NCBI RefSeq assembly: GCF_000472785.1
Contig: NZ_AXAL01000011.1
Span: 124,001 to 188,000 of the forward strand
Direction of reading: 5' to 3'
DNA: 64,000 nt
Origin: Mesorhizobium loti CJ3sym
GTDB lineage: Bacteria > Pseudomonadota > Alphaproteobacteria > Rhizobiales > Rhizobiaceae
Shown here: positions 16,388 to 26,149 of the stretch, one piece after another
Numbering within the stretch: position 1 is the first letter of the stretch
How the letters are laid out: each line of letters opens with the position of its first letter
Notes under the pieces: generated by a model
Told to the model about the DNA's origin: nothing
Databases searched by the model: none
The model's input: only the letters and a program-made list of their open reading frames with translations
Program-made: the position numbers and the translations under genes

Positions 16388-17335
16388 ATGAACAGACGTG
16401 AATTCCTGCTGTCGTCCGCGGCCTTCGGCGCCATGATGCTGGCTGCGCCCTCGGTGTTTGCCGAAGACAAGCTCACCATATTGGGCTCGGTGCCCAATCT
16501 CGGCTTTCCGTTCTTCGTGCACATGCTGAACGAGATCAAGGCGGAAGCCGCCGCCCAAGGCGTCAATTTGACCGAAAGCGACGGCCAGAACTCGGCCACC
16601 AAGCAGACCGCCGACATCGAGGCCGCACTGGTGCAGAAGGTCAACGCCATCGTGATTTCGCCGCTCGACGTCAACGCGCTGGCGCCGGCCATCGAGGAAG
16701 CGGTCAAGGCCGGCGTTCCCGTGGTGACGATCGACCGCCGCGTCGATGGCGTCCAGGGCATCCTGGCCCATGTCGGCGCCGATAACGTCAAGGGTGGCGA
16801 GGCGGAAGCCAGTGCCATGGTTGCGGCATTCCCCAACGGCGCCAAGCTGTTCCATCTGCAGGGCCAGCCGGGTGCCGGCCCCGCGATCGACCGCAACAAG
16901 GGCGTCCACAATGTGCTCGATCCCTTGAAGGACAAGTACCAGATCATCTTCGAGCAGACCGCCAATTTCGCGCGGGCCGAAGCGCTGTCGGTGACGGAAG
17001 CCGGCCTTGCCGCCAACGGCAAGCCGGACGCCATCATCTGCGCCAATGACGACATGGCGCTGGGCGCGCTGGAAGCCTGCGTCGCGCGCAACTTCACCGA
17101 CGTCAAGATCTACGGTTTCGACGCGCTGCCCGAGGCACTGGTCGCGGTCCGTGACGGCAAGCTCGCCGGCACGGTGGAACAGTTCCCCGGCCTGCAGTCG
17201 CGCACCGCCGTGCAGATCGCGGTCGCCTACGCCAAGAACAAGACCGAGCCGAAAGAGAAGCTGGTGCTGTTGACGCCAATCGTTATCGGCAAGGACAATC
17301 TGGATAAGGCGGAGAGGTTGAGCGAGACGAAGTAG
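16388..17335 (+). CDS. periplasmic sugar-binding protein of ABC transporter (RbsB-like)
   Basis: A 315-residue type I periplasmic binding protein. The twin-arginine-like signal MNRREFLLSSAAFGAMMLAAPSVFA is followed by the mature domain: LTILGSVPNLGFPFFVHML, IVISPLDVNALAPAIEEA, VPVVTIDRR, IICANDDMALGALEA and the closing IYGFDALPEAL. These match the ribose/galactose/xylose-binding cluster. Start 16388 rather than an upstream ATG because of the GGAGGAGG site. Operon partner of the ATPase and permease downstream. The sugar cannot be named. Confidence 0.92.
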   Translation: MNRREFLLSSAAFGAMMLAAPSVFAEDKLTILGSVPNLGFPFFVHMLNEIKAEAAAQGVNLTESDGQNSATKQTADIEAALVQKVNAIVISPLDVNALAPAIEEAVKAGVPVVTIDRRVDGVQGILAHVGADNVKGGEAEASAMVAAFPNGAKLFHLQGQPGAGPAIDRNKGVHNVLDPLKDKYQIIFEQTANFARAEALSVTEAGLAANGKPDAIICANDDMALGALEACVARNFTDVKIYGFDALPEALVAVRDGKLAGTVEQFPGLQSRTAVQIAVAYAKNKTEPKEKLVLLTPIVIGKDNLDKAERLSETK

Positions 17336-17368
17336 GGCTTGCCAGATTGGTGAGGTCGGCGGGGCAGC

Positions 17369-17523
17369 GCCCCCCTCTGGCCTGCCGGCCATCTCCCCCT
17401 CAAGGGGGGAGATTGGCTGTTTGCTCTGCTTTCGCCAATGACAAGCGTTGCAGGAAAAGTGCCATCGGAGATGCTGCTGATCTCCCCCCTTGAGGGGGAG
17501 ATGTCCGGCAGGACAGAGGGGGG
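17369..17523. repeat. intergenic palindromic element, copy A
   Basis: Inverted arms of about 45 bp (CCCCCTCTGGCCTGCCGG ... CATCTCCCCCTCAAGGGGGG and its complement) flank a core of about 65 bp. Two further copies lie at 26150-26327 and 57712-57869. It sits between the binding-protein and ATPase genes of one operon, where its hairpins could differentially protect or attenuate mRNA. Confidence 0.88.
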
Positions 17524-17570
17524 TGCGCGCGCCGACAGGGCCAGCATGAACCGCATAGAGGAAGCAATCA

Positions 17571-19153
17571 TTGGCTGAAGCCGCATCGCCCGTCCTGCTC
17601 GCCGTCGAGGGCGTCACCAAGCATTTCGCTGGCGTGACCGCGCTGAGCGATGTCTCGCTCGACATCCGCGCCGGCGAAATCCTCGGCCTGCTCGGCGAAA
17701 ACGGTGCCGGCAAATCGACGCTTCTGAAAATCCTGTCCGGCGTCATGCCGCCGTCCAGCGGCCGCATCAGCTTCGACGGAGCCGACTACGCGCCATCCAG
17801 CCCGCAGGATGCCAAGCGGGCGGGCATCGTCACCATCTACCAGGAGCTCAGCCTGATCCCGACGCTGACCGTGGCCGAAAACATTTTCATCGGCCGTGCG
17901 CCGGTCGGTCCGCTCGGGTTGATCAGTTGGAAGCGCATGGAGGCGGCGTCGCGCGACATCATCGCCCGTGTCGGCCTGTCCATCGATCCGATGACGCCGG
18001 TTTCGGCGCTGTCGGTGGCCGAGCAGCAGCTGGTCGAGATCGCGCGTGCCCTGTCGCTGAAGAGCCGGCTGATCATCATGGACGAGCCGACCTCGGCGCT
18101 GACCGAGACCGAAGTGCAGCGGCTGTTGTCGATCATGGACCGGCTGCGCCAGGACAAGGTCGCCATCATGTTCGTCACACACCGGCTGGAGGAGGCGTCG
18201 GCCATCTGCGACCGCATGACGGTGCTGCGCGACGGCAGGCTGGCCGGGCATCTCGATCGTGAGGGTGGTCCGATCCAGTTGCCGCGGATCATCGAGAAGA
18301 TGGTCGGTCGCGCCGCTTCTGAACTCTATGCGCGGCCGGCGCAGCGCGCGGTCGCCGGCGATGTGGTGCTGTCGGTGCGCGGCCTGCGCACCGTGCGCGA
18401 TCCCGAAGCGCCGCACGCCATCGTGCTCGACGGTGTCGACATCGACCTCAAGGCGGGCGAAATCCTCGGCGTCGCCGGCCTTGTCGGCTCCGGCCGCACG
18501 GAGCTGGCGCGCGCCATTTTCGGCGCCGACCGGATCGCGGCAGGCACCGTCACGCTCAACGGCAAACAGATCGCGCCGGCCTCACCGGCGGATGCCATCG
18601 CGCTCGGCATCGGCCTGGTACCGGAGGACCGCAAGCACCAGGCGATCTTTGCCGCGCTCGGCATCCTGCCCAATTTCTCCGTCGCTTCGCTCGGCCGCTT
18701 CAGCAATGGTTTTGGCTTCATGGCCGAGCGGCGCGAGCGCGATGCGCTGTCGGGTTTCAGAAAGATGCTGTCGATCCGCATGGCCTCGGCCGAGCAGGCG
18801 ATCGAGGGCCTGTCGGGCGGCAACCAGCAGAAGGTGATCCTGGCGCGCTGGCTGGCGCGCGATCCCAAAGTGCTGATCGTCGACGAGCCGACGCGCGGCG
18901 TCGATGTCGGCGCCAAGGCGGAGGTGCATCAGATCCTGGTGCAGCTTGCGGCACGCGGCATCGCGGTGATGATGATTTCGTCCGAACTGCCCGAGGTGCT
19001 GGCGGTGTCGGACCGCATCGTCACCATGCGCCGGGGGCGCATCACCGGTGAGATGCCGGGCGTCGAGGCAAACGAGGAACGATTGATGGAACTGATGGCG
19101 CTCGACAGGAAGCCACGGGACGAGAGGATGCCACAGGACGAAGGGCGGGCACG

Positions 19154-19157
<4 letters not shown>
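17571..19157 (+). CDS. sugar ABC transporter ATP-binding protein (RbsA/MglA-like)
   Basis: A 528-residue fused double ATPase. Domain 1 has Walker A GENGAGKST (about residue 43), VAEQQLVEIARAL and Walker B LIIMDEP. Domain 2 has the degenerate P-loop GLVGSGRTELAR usual for RbsA, an intact signature LSGGNQQKVILARWLA and VLIVDEPTRGVDVGAKAEV. Start is TTG with GAGG 9 bp upstream; the nearby ATG is out of frame. The stop overlaps the permease start (4 bp). Confidence 0.93.
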
Positions 19158-20167
<1,010 letters not shown>

Positions 20168-20233
20168 GGGCCGGTTGCGCCGCTTCGCCGCTGGGCGAAC
20201 CATCAGGATTGCCACCAAAAGGGACATGAAGCC

Positions 20234-20539
20234 ATGCGGCTCTTAGCAGAGAGGTTGGTTGGAAAGTCGATCAAGAGCATTGACATCCGCGAGCCCGGAT
20301 ATGGCATTGGCATAAGCCTTTCCGACGGTGCAGGGATCACTGTAAATACCGAAGTGACCGCACTTCTGGCGGAACCGCATGCCAGAATGGTTGAACGTGT
20401 GACGCTCACGAAGGAGCACATTACCTTGCATCTCACGGGCAACGGTTTTGTAGCTATTTCCCTGGATCGTGAATGTTTCTTCGACGTGGTTGAGTTGTTC
20501 GTCTATTCCGACGAAGAGGGTTTCGTTGTCGAAAACTGA
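20234..20539 (+). CDS. hypothetical protein, 101 aa
   Basis: Not recognised. A soluble, acidic, beta-rich sequence with regular alternation (GITVNTEVTALLAEP, HITLHLTGNGFVAISLD, VELFVYSDEEGFVVEN). An AAGGGACATG lies upstream. Lower GC than the neighbouring ABC genes suggests an accessory gene. It stands alone between the ABC operon and a convergent phosphatase gene. Confidence 0.6.
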   Translation: MRLLAERLVGKSIKSIDIREPGYGIGISLSDGAGITVNTEVTALLAEPHARMVERVTLTKEHITLHLTGNGFVAISLDRECFFDVVELFVYSDEEGFVVEN

Positions 20540-20572
20540 ACAACGCTATGGGGACTGGCGCCGGTGCCACGT

Positions 20573-21151
20573 CTACCCCGCCAGCTTCTCCTCAATCACC
20601 TTTGCCGACCCCGGCACCAACTGCCCGGTATGGTCAAATCGCAGCACCACCACCCAGTTGAAGATATCGCCTGGCCATTTGCCGTCCGGCAGCAGAGCCT
20701 TCGGGTCGGCGCCGAAGGCCTTGATCAGCTTGGCCAGCTGGCCGTGATGCCAGGCGATCAGGATCGACTTGCCATGGCTTTCGGTCGACAGGGCCGCGAC
20801 GAGGTTCTGGACTTCGTGGTCGGCGAAGCGCTGGTCGATGGGCAGTTTCAGGGCCTCGCTGAGGGGCGTCAGCGTCAGCCGTTCGCGCGCGCTATTCTTG
20901 GAATCAGCACTGGCCACCAGCATATCGGGCCGGAACGGCGCGCCGTCGAGCATGAAGGGCTGGAAATAGGCGGCATAGGCTTGCGCACGGGCTTCGCCGG
21001 CGGGCGACAGGCCGGGGCCGCTGTCGGGCTTTTCGCCATGACGCACGATCAGCACGGTGGCGTCGGCAAGCCCTGTCGTGCTGTCGCCGGCGGCGTGGGC
21101 GGACAGGGCAAGCGCCATTATCCACAGGGCGGCGAGAACAAGGCGTTTCAT
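20573..21151 (-). CDS. periplasmic histidine phosphatase superfamily protein
   Basis: A 192-residue protein with an N-terminal signal peptide (MKRLVLAALWIMALALSAHA) and the histidine phosphatase core: VLIVRHGEKPDSG (the RHG motif with the phospho-accepting His, about residue 38) and ILIAWHHGQLAKLI (second catalytic His). The branch with RHGEK resembles periplasmic/secreted members rather than SixA. Substrate unknown. AAGGA precedes the start. Confidence 0.88.
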   Translation of the reverse strand: MKRLVLAALWIMALALSAHAAGDSTTGLADATVLIVRHGEKPDSGPGLSPAGEARAQAYAAYFQPFMLDGAPFRPDMLVASADSKNSARERLTLTPLSEALKLPIDQRFADHEVQNLVAALSTESHGKSILIAWHHGQLAKLIKAFGADPKALLPDGKWPGDIFNWVVVLRFDHTGQLVPGSAKVIEEKLAG

Positions 21152-21256
21152 GGTGGGGTCCTTCCCTGGTTTTCGAGGCCACCAATCAGCGCAGCATTCC
21201 GACGGAATCAGGGCCGGCCTGGGGGCAGGCCAGCCGGGAGCAAGATGCCCGGCGCC

Positions 21257-21619
21257 TCAGGCGGCTTTGAGCGCCCACAGGTGGTGGCCGTAGCGGCGGA
21301 AGAAGCGCGCCACGAGACGCTGCTGCCTCGCCCTGGCGAGATCGGGCAAGCGCCGCTCCTGGCGCCAGCGCGGCATGTTGCGCCAGCAAGCGATGAAGCG
21401 GGCGGTATCCTCGATGGCTTCCTGCGCCGACAGCGCCGGGCCGATCGCGGCCAGGAAGAGCGGTTCCGATTGTTTCAGTTCGTCGATGACGGCCTTGCGC
21501 CTGAAATGGTCGTGGCGGGCCTGCGCGATGCCGTTGCGGCGGATCGCCTCGAAGGCTTCGAGCAAAGCAGGGCTGTCGCCGGTGTAACCGCAGGCGCGGG
21601 CGAAATCGGCGGCATCCAT
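21257..21619 (-). CDS. hypothetical protein at edge of phage-like island
   Basis: A 120-residue basic, helical protein (DAADFARACGYTGDSPALLEAF; RWRQERRLPDLARARQQRLVARFFRRYG). Not recognised. Two ATG codons are adjacent; the second, at 21619, has better spacing from GGGAG. It is divergent from the 21793 gene, across a gap with a GAGTTATA-type dyad, and thus probably belongs to the phage-like block. Confidence 0.6.
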   Translation of the reverse strand: MDAADFARACGYTGDSPALLEAFEAIRRNGIAQARHDHFRRKAVIDELKQSEPLFLAAIGPALSAQEAIEDTARFIACWRNMPRWRQERRLPDLARARQQRLVARFFRRYGHHLWALKAA

Positions 21620-21659
21620 CATTGCTCCCGGGTCTGATGCTACAGCGACTCACATTTGC

Positions 21660-21680
21660 GAGTTTATAAAAGTATAACTC
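21660..21680. promoter_or_regulatory. GAGTT(T)ATA dyad, possible phage-type operator
   Basis: GAGTTTATA and TATAACTC are inverted around AAAG in the AT-rich gap between divergent genes. A related half-site, GAGTTATGCTTATATC, lies beside the S24 repressor start (23130-23145), so the repressor may bind both. Inference. Confidence 0.45.
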
Positions 21681-21792
21681 AAAAATCCGTGGAAGGGAAA
21701 CTTTTGGGAAAGTGTTAAAACTGCGACTCGACTCTGCGTGCAAAACACACGAATATGTGAACAAATCAGGAACAAAAGGCGAGGGAGGGGCG

Positions 21793-22095
21793 ATGGCATT
21801 GCCAGGCAAGGAACCGGTGGTTGCGCAAGTCGCCTCGATCTCGGTCGAATGCGCCGATTGCGGCCGCAACAGATGGTGGCGGCCCGATCAGCTGAAGCGG
21901 TTCGGGGTGAATGGCAACACGCCACTTTCGGCCCTGTCGGGCCGCATCGTGTGCTCGGCCTGCCGCGCCGACGGGCTGCCGGGTACGACGATTTCGATCC
22001 AGGCAGCGTTCATCGACGAGCGCCAGCGCGTGCGCAGCGAAGCGCAGATGCTGAGCGACCGGGAGGTGCCGGTGGAGGGGGCGGGGCGGGGTTGA
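21793..22095 (+). CDS. small zinc-ribbon protein
   Basis: A 100-residue protein with two CxxC knuckles, VECADCGRNRWW and IVCSACRADG, about 26 residues apart, then a helical tail. It probably binds one zinc and may contact DNA. GGGAGGGGCG precedes the start. A protein of the same layout occurs at 37340-37657. No defined function. Confidence 0.7.
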   Translation: MALPGKEPVVAQVASISVECADCGRNRWWRPDQLKRFGVNGNTPLSALSGRIVCSACRADGLPGTTISIQAAFIDERQRVRSEAQMLSDREVPVEGAGRG

Positions 22096-22125
22096 GTTTT
22101 CGGAGAGGCGCCAGCGCTGAATCTT

Positions 22126-22355
22126 CCTTCTCCCCTTGTGGGGTGAGCGGCCGGTTCGCGAAGCGAATTCATCGTGCCAGTGGCACGATGAAAGGCTGGC
22201 GAACGCCGGGACGCTGCGCAGCAGCGGGGACCCGGCAGGTGGATCGGCCACCACCCGGCCCTTCGCAGGCCCAGGGCGTTCGAAGCTCGAAAAGCCAAGC
22301 AATTGGCTTTTCGTCCGCTAACGCGGACCGCTTCTCACCCCACAAGGGGAGAAGG
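22126..22355. repeat. 230-bp mosaic of nested palindromes
   Basis: Perfect 22-bp terminal inverted repeats (22126-22147 and 22334-22355, beginning CCTTCTCCCCTTGTGG) enclose further hairpins: TTCATCGTGCCA/TGGCACGATGAA, GAAAAGCCAA/TTGGCTTTTC and GTCCGC/GCGGAC. This is the architecture of rhizobial intergenic mosaic elements (RIME-like). It lies between convergent genes. Confidence 0.85.
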
Positions 22356-22371
22356 AAAGGCGCGCCCAGCC

Positions 22372-23067
22372 TCAATACCCCAGCAATTCCTTCAACGGTA
22401 TCACCCGCCAGACGTGCTTGATGGCGTAGCGGTTGAAGGTGATCGTTTTCGGCGGATTGTATTGCTCGACCACCAGTTCGCCCGCCGTGCGCTTGACCAG
22501 CTTCTTGACGAAGGCCTTGCCGTTCTTTTCGTTTTCCTCCGGAAACGTCTCGATCACCACGTGGTCGCCGGGCACCGCGTCGCGGCCGCCGCAATAGATC
22601 AGGTCGCCGGGTTCGTAACGCGGTACCATGGAATCCGACAGCACATGCAGCGCGAACACCTTTGGCAGGTTGCGCACGCCCGGCGGGCGCTGGACGTAGC
22701 CGGCCGGCTCGCCGTTGAAGGTGAAGTCGCCGTCGTCGCCGCCGACCGCGGCGCCCAGCACCTCGATATCCATTGATCCGGCGGGCAGGGGGCCGGCATC
22801 GGTGACGATCTCGGCATCGGCCACCGGGCCGGCATCGTCGAGGAAGACGACCTGCCCTTGGCCGAGCGCCACCGGGTCGACGCGCAGGAAAGCGGCGGTC
22901 TTGAACAGGTTCTCGGTCTTGGGCAGATTGCGGCCGGTTTCCCAATTGCCGACGGCAGCGACATCGGTGTCGTTGTGCTCGGCAATGTGGCGCATGACCA
23001 GGCCGCGCTGCTTGCGCGCCTGGCGTATCGCCGCCCCGACCTTGATCGACAGTTCCGTTTTGGCCAT
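22372..23067 (-). CDS. S24-family phage-type repressor (HTH plus LexA/CI-like peptidase domain)
   Basis: A 231-residue CI-like repressor. Residues about 8-65 form an XRE HTH (IKVGAAIRQARKQRGLVMRHIAEHN...). The C-terminal S24 domain has the Ser in HVLSDSMVPRYEPGDLIYC and the Lys in KAFVKKLVKR. Such proteins self-cleave on RecA activation; the cleavage site is not obvious, perhaps in the GAAVGGDDG linker. It is transcribed away from the GcrA-like module, as a prophage repressor would be. Confidence 0.88.
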   Translation of the reverse strand: MAKTELSIKVGAAIRQARKQRGLVMRHIAEHNDTDVAAVGNWETGRNLPKTENLFKTAAFLRVDPVALGQGQVVFLDDAGPVADAEIVTDAGPLPAGSMDIEVLGAAVGGDDGDFTFNGEPAGYVQRPPGVRNLPKVFALHVLSDSMVPRYEPGDLIYCGGRDAVPGDHVVIETFPEENEKNGKAFVKKLVKRTAGELVVEQYNPPKTITFNRYAIKHVWRVIPLKELLGY

Positions 23068-23129
23068 GGCGCCCATCTGAGCGATGAAAGCAACTCCCGT
23101 CTATGAAAGAATGGCTTGCATATATTTTT

Positions 23130-23145
23130 GAGTTATGCTTATATC
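23130..23145. promoter_or_regulatory. GAGTTATGCTTATATC site upstream of S24 repressor
   Basis: An AT-rich island in GC-rich DNA directly upstream of the repressor gene contains this site, matching the half-site of the dyad at 21660-21680. Candidate repressor operator. Confidence 0.4.
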
Positions 23146-23150
23146 TGGCC

Positions 23151-23527
23151 ATGCAGAACCTGTCCAGCTTTCAAGGCGCCGTGGCGCCGGCCTCTTGTGA
23201 GGCGCATCCGGTGACCGAAGTCGCCAGCCATTCCCTTCCGCCCCGGCCGTCCTCCTCCCCGGCCGCGGCGAAGCCCGAGCGCTTTGACGCCTCGGGTCCG
23301 GTCCGCCCGTCACCGGCGGCCGGAACGGCCGGAGCCGCCGCTCCCCGCGGCTCCGGCCCCCATTCGACCGGCCAGCTGCCGGTCCCTATGCGCGCTCCTG
23401 CATCCACACCCAGGACGGCACCGTCATCCTGTTCGAGCCGATGACGGGCAGGGCGGTTTCCGCCCCCGACAGAAAGACGGCCGAGGCCCGGCTTCTGCGC
23501 CTCCGCGCCGGGTTCCGCTCCGGCTGA
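23151..23527 (+). pseudogene. possible frame-broken small gene
   Basis: From ATG 23151 (MQNLSSFQGAVAPAS) the frame is open and Pro/Ala-rich, but the most protein-like sequence near its end (YARSCIHTQDGTVILFEP, then KTAEARLLRLRAGF, stop 23525-23527) is one base back, without its own start. A single missing base around 23340-23390 would join them. It is the only gene candidate in the 576-bp gap 23068-23643. Weak. Confidence 0.3.
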
Positions 23528-23643
23528 CCGGCTCTCTCACCGAACACTTCCTGACCCTGGCCCCCACCGGGCCTGAACCCTGACGCATGGCCGACGGCGC
23601 GCTCACGCGTGGCGGAAGGCCGACCCATGGATGGAGCCTGGAC

Positions 23644-24315
23644 ATGGCAAGCTACAGCGACGCCGAATTGCAAGAGATCGCCCGCTGGCTGAAGGACGGG
23701 CTTTCCGCCTCGAGGATTGCAACGGCGTTCAGCGCGCTGCGCGGCAGCGCTGTGTCACGCAACGCCATCATCGGCCTCGTCCACCGCAACGCCATGCTTA
23801 GCGCCATCGGCTTTGCCAAGGGCAAGGGGATGCCGGCCAGCGCCAGACGTGTTGCGGGCGAACGGGCTGCGGGCAAGCGGGCGGAGGAAAGGGTCGGCGA
23901 CAAGACCGGGAAGCTGGTCGAGAAGCCTGCCGCCAAGAGCGCCGGGGTGCGGAAGAACAAGGCCCGGGCCAGGCGTGATGCGCCGCCGGCCTGGCTGCCG
24001 CCGCGCCTGTTCGTGCGCGAGGTGGGGGTGCTGATCGCCGATGGCGAAGCCTACCGTTTCAAGGCGCCGGCGCCACAGCGCGGCCCGATCGGCCGCCAGC
24101 CGCACGGCGTGGCGATGCGCTTCATCGACTGCCTGTTTTCCCGCTGCCGCGCGCCGCTCGACCTGACGCTGGAAGAGGATCCGGGGAACGATGCATCGGG
24201 CCGCCGGCCCGGCGCCGAAATGCTGTGCTGCGGCATGCGCACCAGGGCGCTGAAAAGCTATTGCAGCTACCACCAGGCACGGTTTCAGAGGCGGGTCTGC
24301 GAGCTGGGTAAGTGA
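23644..24315 (+). CDS. GcrA-like cell-cycle/phage regulator
   Basis: A 223-residue protein. The N-terminus YSDAELQEIARWLKDGLSAS followed by AVSRNAIIGLVHRN matches the GcrA HTH, though an insertion lies between the helices. A basic linker rich in Lys/Arg/Ala follows, and the C-terminus keeps the cysteine pattern of GcrA (DCLFSRCRAPL ... CCGMRTRALKSYCSYHQARF). Chromosomal GcrA is a DNA-methylation-dependent sigma70 cofactor; shorter or divergent copies are frequent in rhizobial prophage regions. The start at 23644 has GGAG; an upstream ATG at 23587 is possible. Confidence 0.82.
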   Translation: MASYSDAELQEIARWLKDGLSASRIATAFSALRGSAVSRNAIIGLVHRNAMLSAIGFAKGKGMPASARRVAGERAAGKRAEERVGDKTGKLVEKPAAKSAGVRKNKARARRDAPPAWLPPRLFVREVGVLIADGEAYRFKAPAPQRGPIGRQPHGVAMRFIDCLFSRCRAPLDLTLEEDPGNDASGRRPGAEMLCCGMRTRALKSYCSYHQARFQRRVCELGK

Positions 24316-24344
24316 AAGGCGCTAATGTCAATCGCGCGGCTCTG

Positions 24345-24445
24345 CGCCAGCCCCCCATCCGGCCGCTGCGCGGCCACTTTCTCCCCGGGGGGAGAAGAGG
24401 GGAGGCGCTGGCGCTCGTAGTCTCCTCTCCCCTGGGTGAGGGGTC
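24345..24445. repeat. palindromic REP-like element
   Basis: Contains hairpins GGCCGC-TGC-GCGGCC and CTCCCC-GG-GGGGAG and the outer pair GCGCCAGC/GCTGGCGC. It fills most of the 197-bp gap between the convergent GcrA-like and DUF982 genes and may act as a bidirectional terminator. Confidence 0.6.
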
Positions 24446-24512
24446 TGCGCGTGCCGGCGGATTTAGCGCTGAGGATTTTGAGATGAAGCAAGCTCGACAC
24501 CTACGAAACGCC

Positions 24513-24830
24513 CTATTTCGGCGCCTGCCGGCCCTGCTTGGGCATGCGGCTCTGCACGCTGCGCGGCTCCAGCATCATGGCCGGGCCGCTGGCTTCGACC
24601 AATATGCCGGCAACGCGGGCAAAGCCGGTGAACACTTTCATGGCGTCGGATTGCGACATCTGCGCCGCGATCGCGGCGCTGCAGGCATTGAGCGCGCTGC
24701 GGTAGACGTGGCCGCGCCGTTCGATCGGCCAGCGCTGCAGGAAATCGGCGGCGTCGCTGACGCTGTCGATTTCCTCGACATGCCCGTCGAGAGACACTTT
24801 GAGCGGCACTCCGGTTTTCATCGTACCCAT
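24513..24830 (-). CDS. DUF982 protein (copy 1)
   Basis: A 105-residue protein of the DUF982 family abundant in rhizobia: VPLKVSLDGHVEEIDSVSDAADFLQRWP then RGHVYRSALNACSAAIAAQ. About 100 residues is the usual size. No function is known. The start at 24830 is preceded by CCAGGG; a GTG nine bases earlier is an alternative. A second DUF982 gene is 90 bp upstream on the same strand, suggesting tandem duplication. Confidence 0.85.
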   Translation of the reverse strand: MGTMKTGVPLKVSLDGHVEEIDSVSDAADFLQRWPIERRGHVYRSALNACSAAIAAQMSQSDAMKVFTGFARVAGILVEASGPAMMLEPRSVQSRMPKQGRQAPK

Positions 24831-24920
24831 GGCGTTCACCCTGGCCTTTCGTGCGGTGTAAAAGCCCGCTTGTATAAACGCACAAGCCAGGCGGGCGGTT
24901 GCATCACGGTTGGCGCCGGC

Positions 24921-25202
24921 TCATGGATTGGCGGCTGCGTCCAGCCAGTCATGGGCGCGGCTTCTCGGCTTGGCCACCAGAATGCCTTGCTGCCTTGCCG
25001 CCTTTGTGAAGGCTTCGAAAGCAATGCGCGGGCAGCAGCTGCCGTCGACGGCAAGTCCGATCAACCGCGCGGCATCAAGATAGGCCGGCTTTGCCTTGTC
25101 GGGCCATTGCTGACGCAGCGCTTTGTCCGCTTCGGCCACCGAGCCGACCAGCATGGTTTTGTTTTCGCTAAAACGCAGCGTAAGCGGCATGAAAGCCGTC
25201 AT
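24921..25202 (-). CDS. DUF982 protein (copy 2)
   Basis: A 93-residue DUF982 paralogue of the adjacent gene: PLTLRFSENKTMLVGSVAEADKALRQQWP then AYLDAARLIGLAVDG and FEAFTKAARQQGILV. AGGGGAGG precedes the start. The two copies differ strongly, so the duplication is old. Divergent from the DUF1376 gene. Confidence 0.82.
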   Translation of the reverse strand: MTAFMPLTLRFSENKTMLVGSVAEADKALRQQWPDKAKPAYLDAARLIGLAVDGSCCPRIAFEAFTKAARQQGILVAKPRSRAHDWLDAAANP

Positions 25203-25294
25203 TGGCAAACCTCCCCTTGGCACGATCGCCACACAACGCCCGGGCCGGCGGCTGGTTCCATCGCCCTGATGGTGGGCGCGGCACGGAGGGCTGT

Positions 25295-25912
25295 ATGAGC
25301 GAGCGGCCCTTCATGCAGCTCTACGTCTCCGATTTCGTCGGCGACACGTTGCAGCTCTCCACCGAACAGATCGGCGCCTACATGCTGCTTTTGATGGCGA
25401 TGTGGAACGCCGGGGGCAGCCTGCCCGACGACGATGCCAAGCTCGCCCGCGTGGCGCGCCTGTCGCTTAAGAGATGGCGTGCCATCAGCGCCGATCTCAT
25501 GACCTTCTTCGAGCGCGAGGGGGGCGAGATCGGCCACAAGCGGCTGACCAGGGAGCTGCACAAGGCGCTGGTCAAAAGCGAGGCGAGGGCCGCCGCCGGT
25601 GCACGCGGCGGTGCCGCCACCGCCTTGAAAACAAAGGCGCGTGTCCCAGCAAATGCCGATGGTTTGCCTCGGCATTCTCCAGACTCCAGAAACCAGAGTG
25701 AAAAAGCTTCCGCTTTTTCCCGCGCAGGTCAAAACACAACAGCTCCCGCACCTTCGGGAAAGAAATCCGGCTGGCAGCGGCCGAAGACCCACACCGACGC
25801 CGCCAATGCCATCATCGAGGAGATCGAGACCCATGACCGCAGCCGAATTGCAGCAGGCGACGAAGGCGCTGGCGGCGATGTTCTCATGCTTCCCGCAATC
25901 CGCCCTGACTGA
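25295..25912 (+). CDS. DUF1376 (YdaU-like) phage replication protein
   Basis: A 205-residue protein. Residues 1-90 (RPFMQLYVSDFVGDTLQLST, IGAYMLLLMAMWNAGGSLPDDDAKLARVARL) are DUF1376, found in phage replication modules beside DnaC/DnaB loaders and often called YdaU. The rest is a low-complexity linker with a short C-terminal segment. The gene downstream overlaps it by 80 bp in another frame. Confidence 0.85.
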   Translation: MSERPFMQLYVSDFVGDTLQLSTEQIGAYMLLLMAMWNAGGSLPDDDAKLARVARLSLKRWRAISADLMTFFEREGGEIGHKRLTRELHKALVKSEARAAAGARGGAATALKTKARVPANADGLPRHSPDSRNQSEKASAFSRAGQNTTAPAPSGKKSGWQRPKTHTDAANAIIEEIETHDRSRIAAGDEGAGGDVLMLPAIRPD

Positions 25913-26138
25913 CGTCGAGATGCAGCTGCGCGGCTATCTCGCTGCCGTGCGCGACGCCGAGCTTGCCGATCTGCAGGCCGCCATCCAGCGTTTCGTGCGC
26001 GGCGAGGTGAAGAGCGGCAACGCCCAGTTCTGCCCGTCCAGCGCGCAGCTCTGCATTGAGGTGCGGGAAAGGCGGACGATGCGCGAGCTGATGGCGAGAA
26101 GGGTGGCCGCGGTTCCCGCGAAGCTGGCGGCGGGATGA
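25833..26138 (+). CDS. hypothetical protein of phage replication-like module
   Basis: A 101-residue helical protein (LQQATKALAAMFSCFPQSALTD; LADLQAAIQRFVRGEVK; FCPSSAQLCIEVRE). The pattern resembles small partner proteins placed after DUF1376 genes, with AFxRG and FxPxxAEL-like motifs. Its start lies within the DUF1376 gene, and an AGGAG lies just upstream of the ATG, supporting translation. Confidence 0.65.
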   Translation: MTAAELQQATKALAAMFSCFPQSALTDVEMQLRGYLAAVRDAELADLQAAIQRFVRGEVKSGNAQFCPSSAQLCIEVRERRTMRELMARRVAAVPAKLAAG

Positions 26139-26149
26139 TCAGACAGGCC

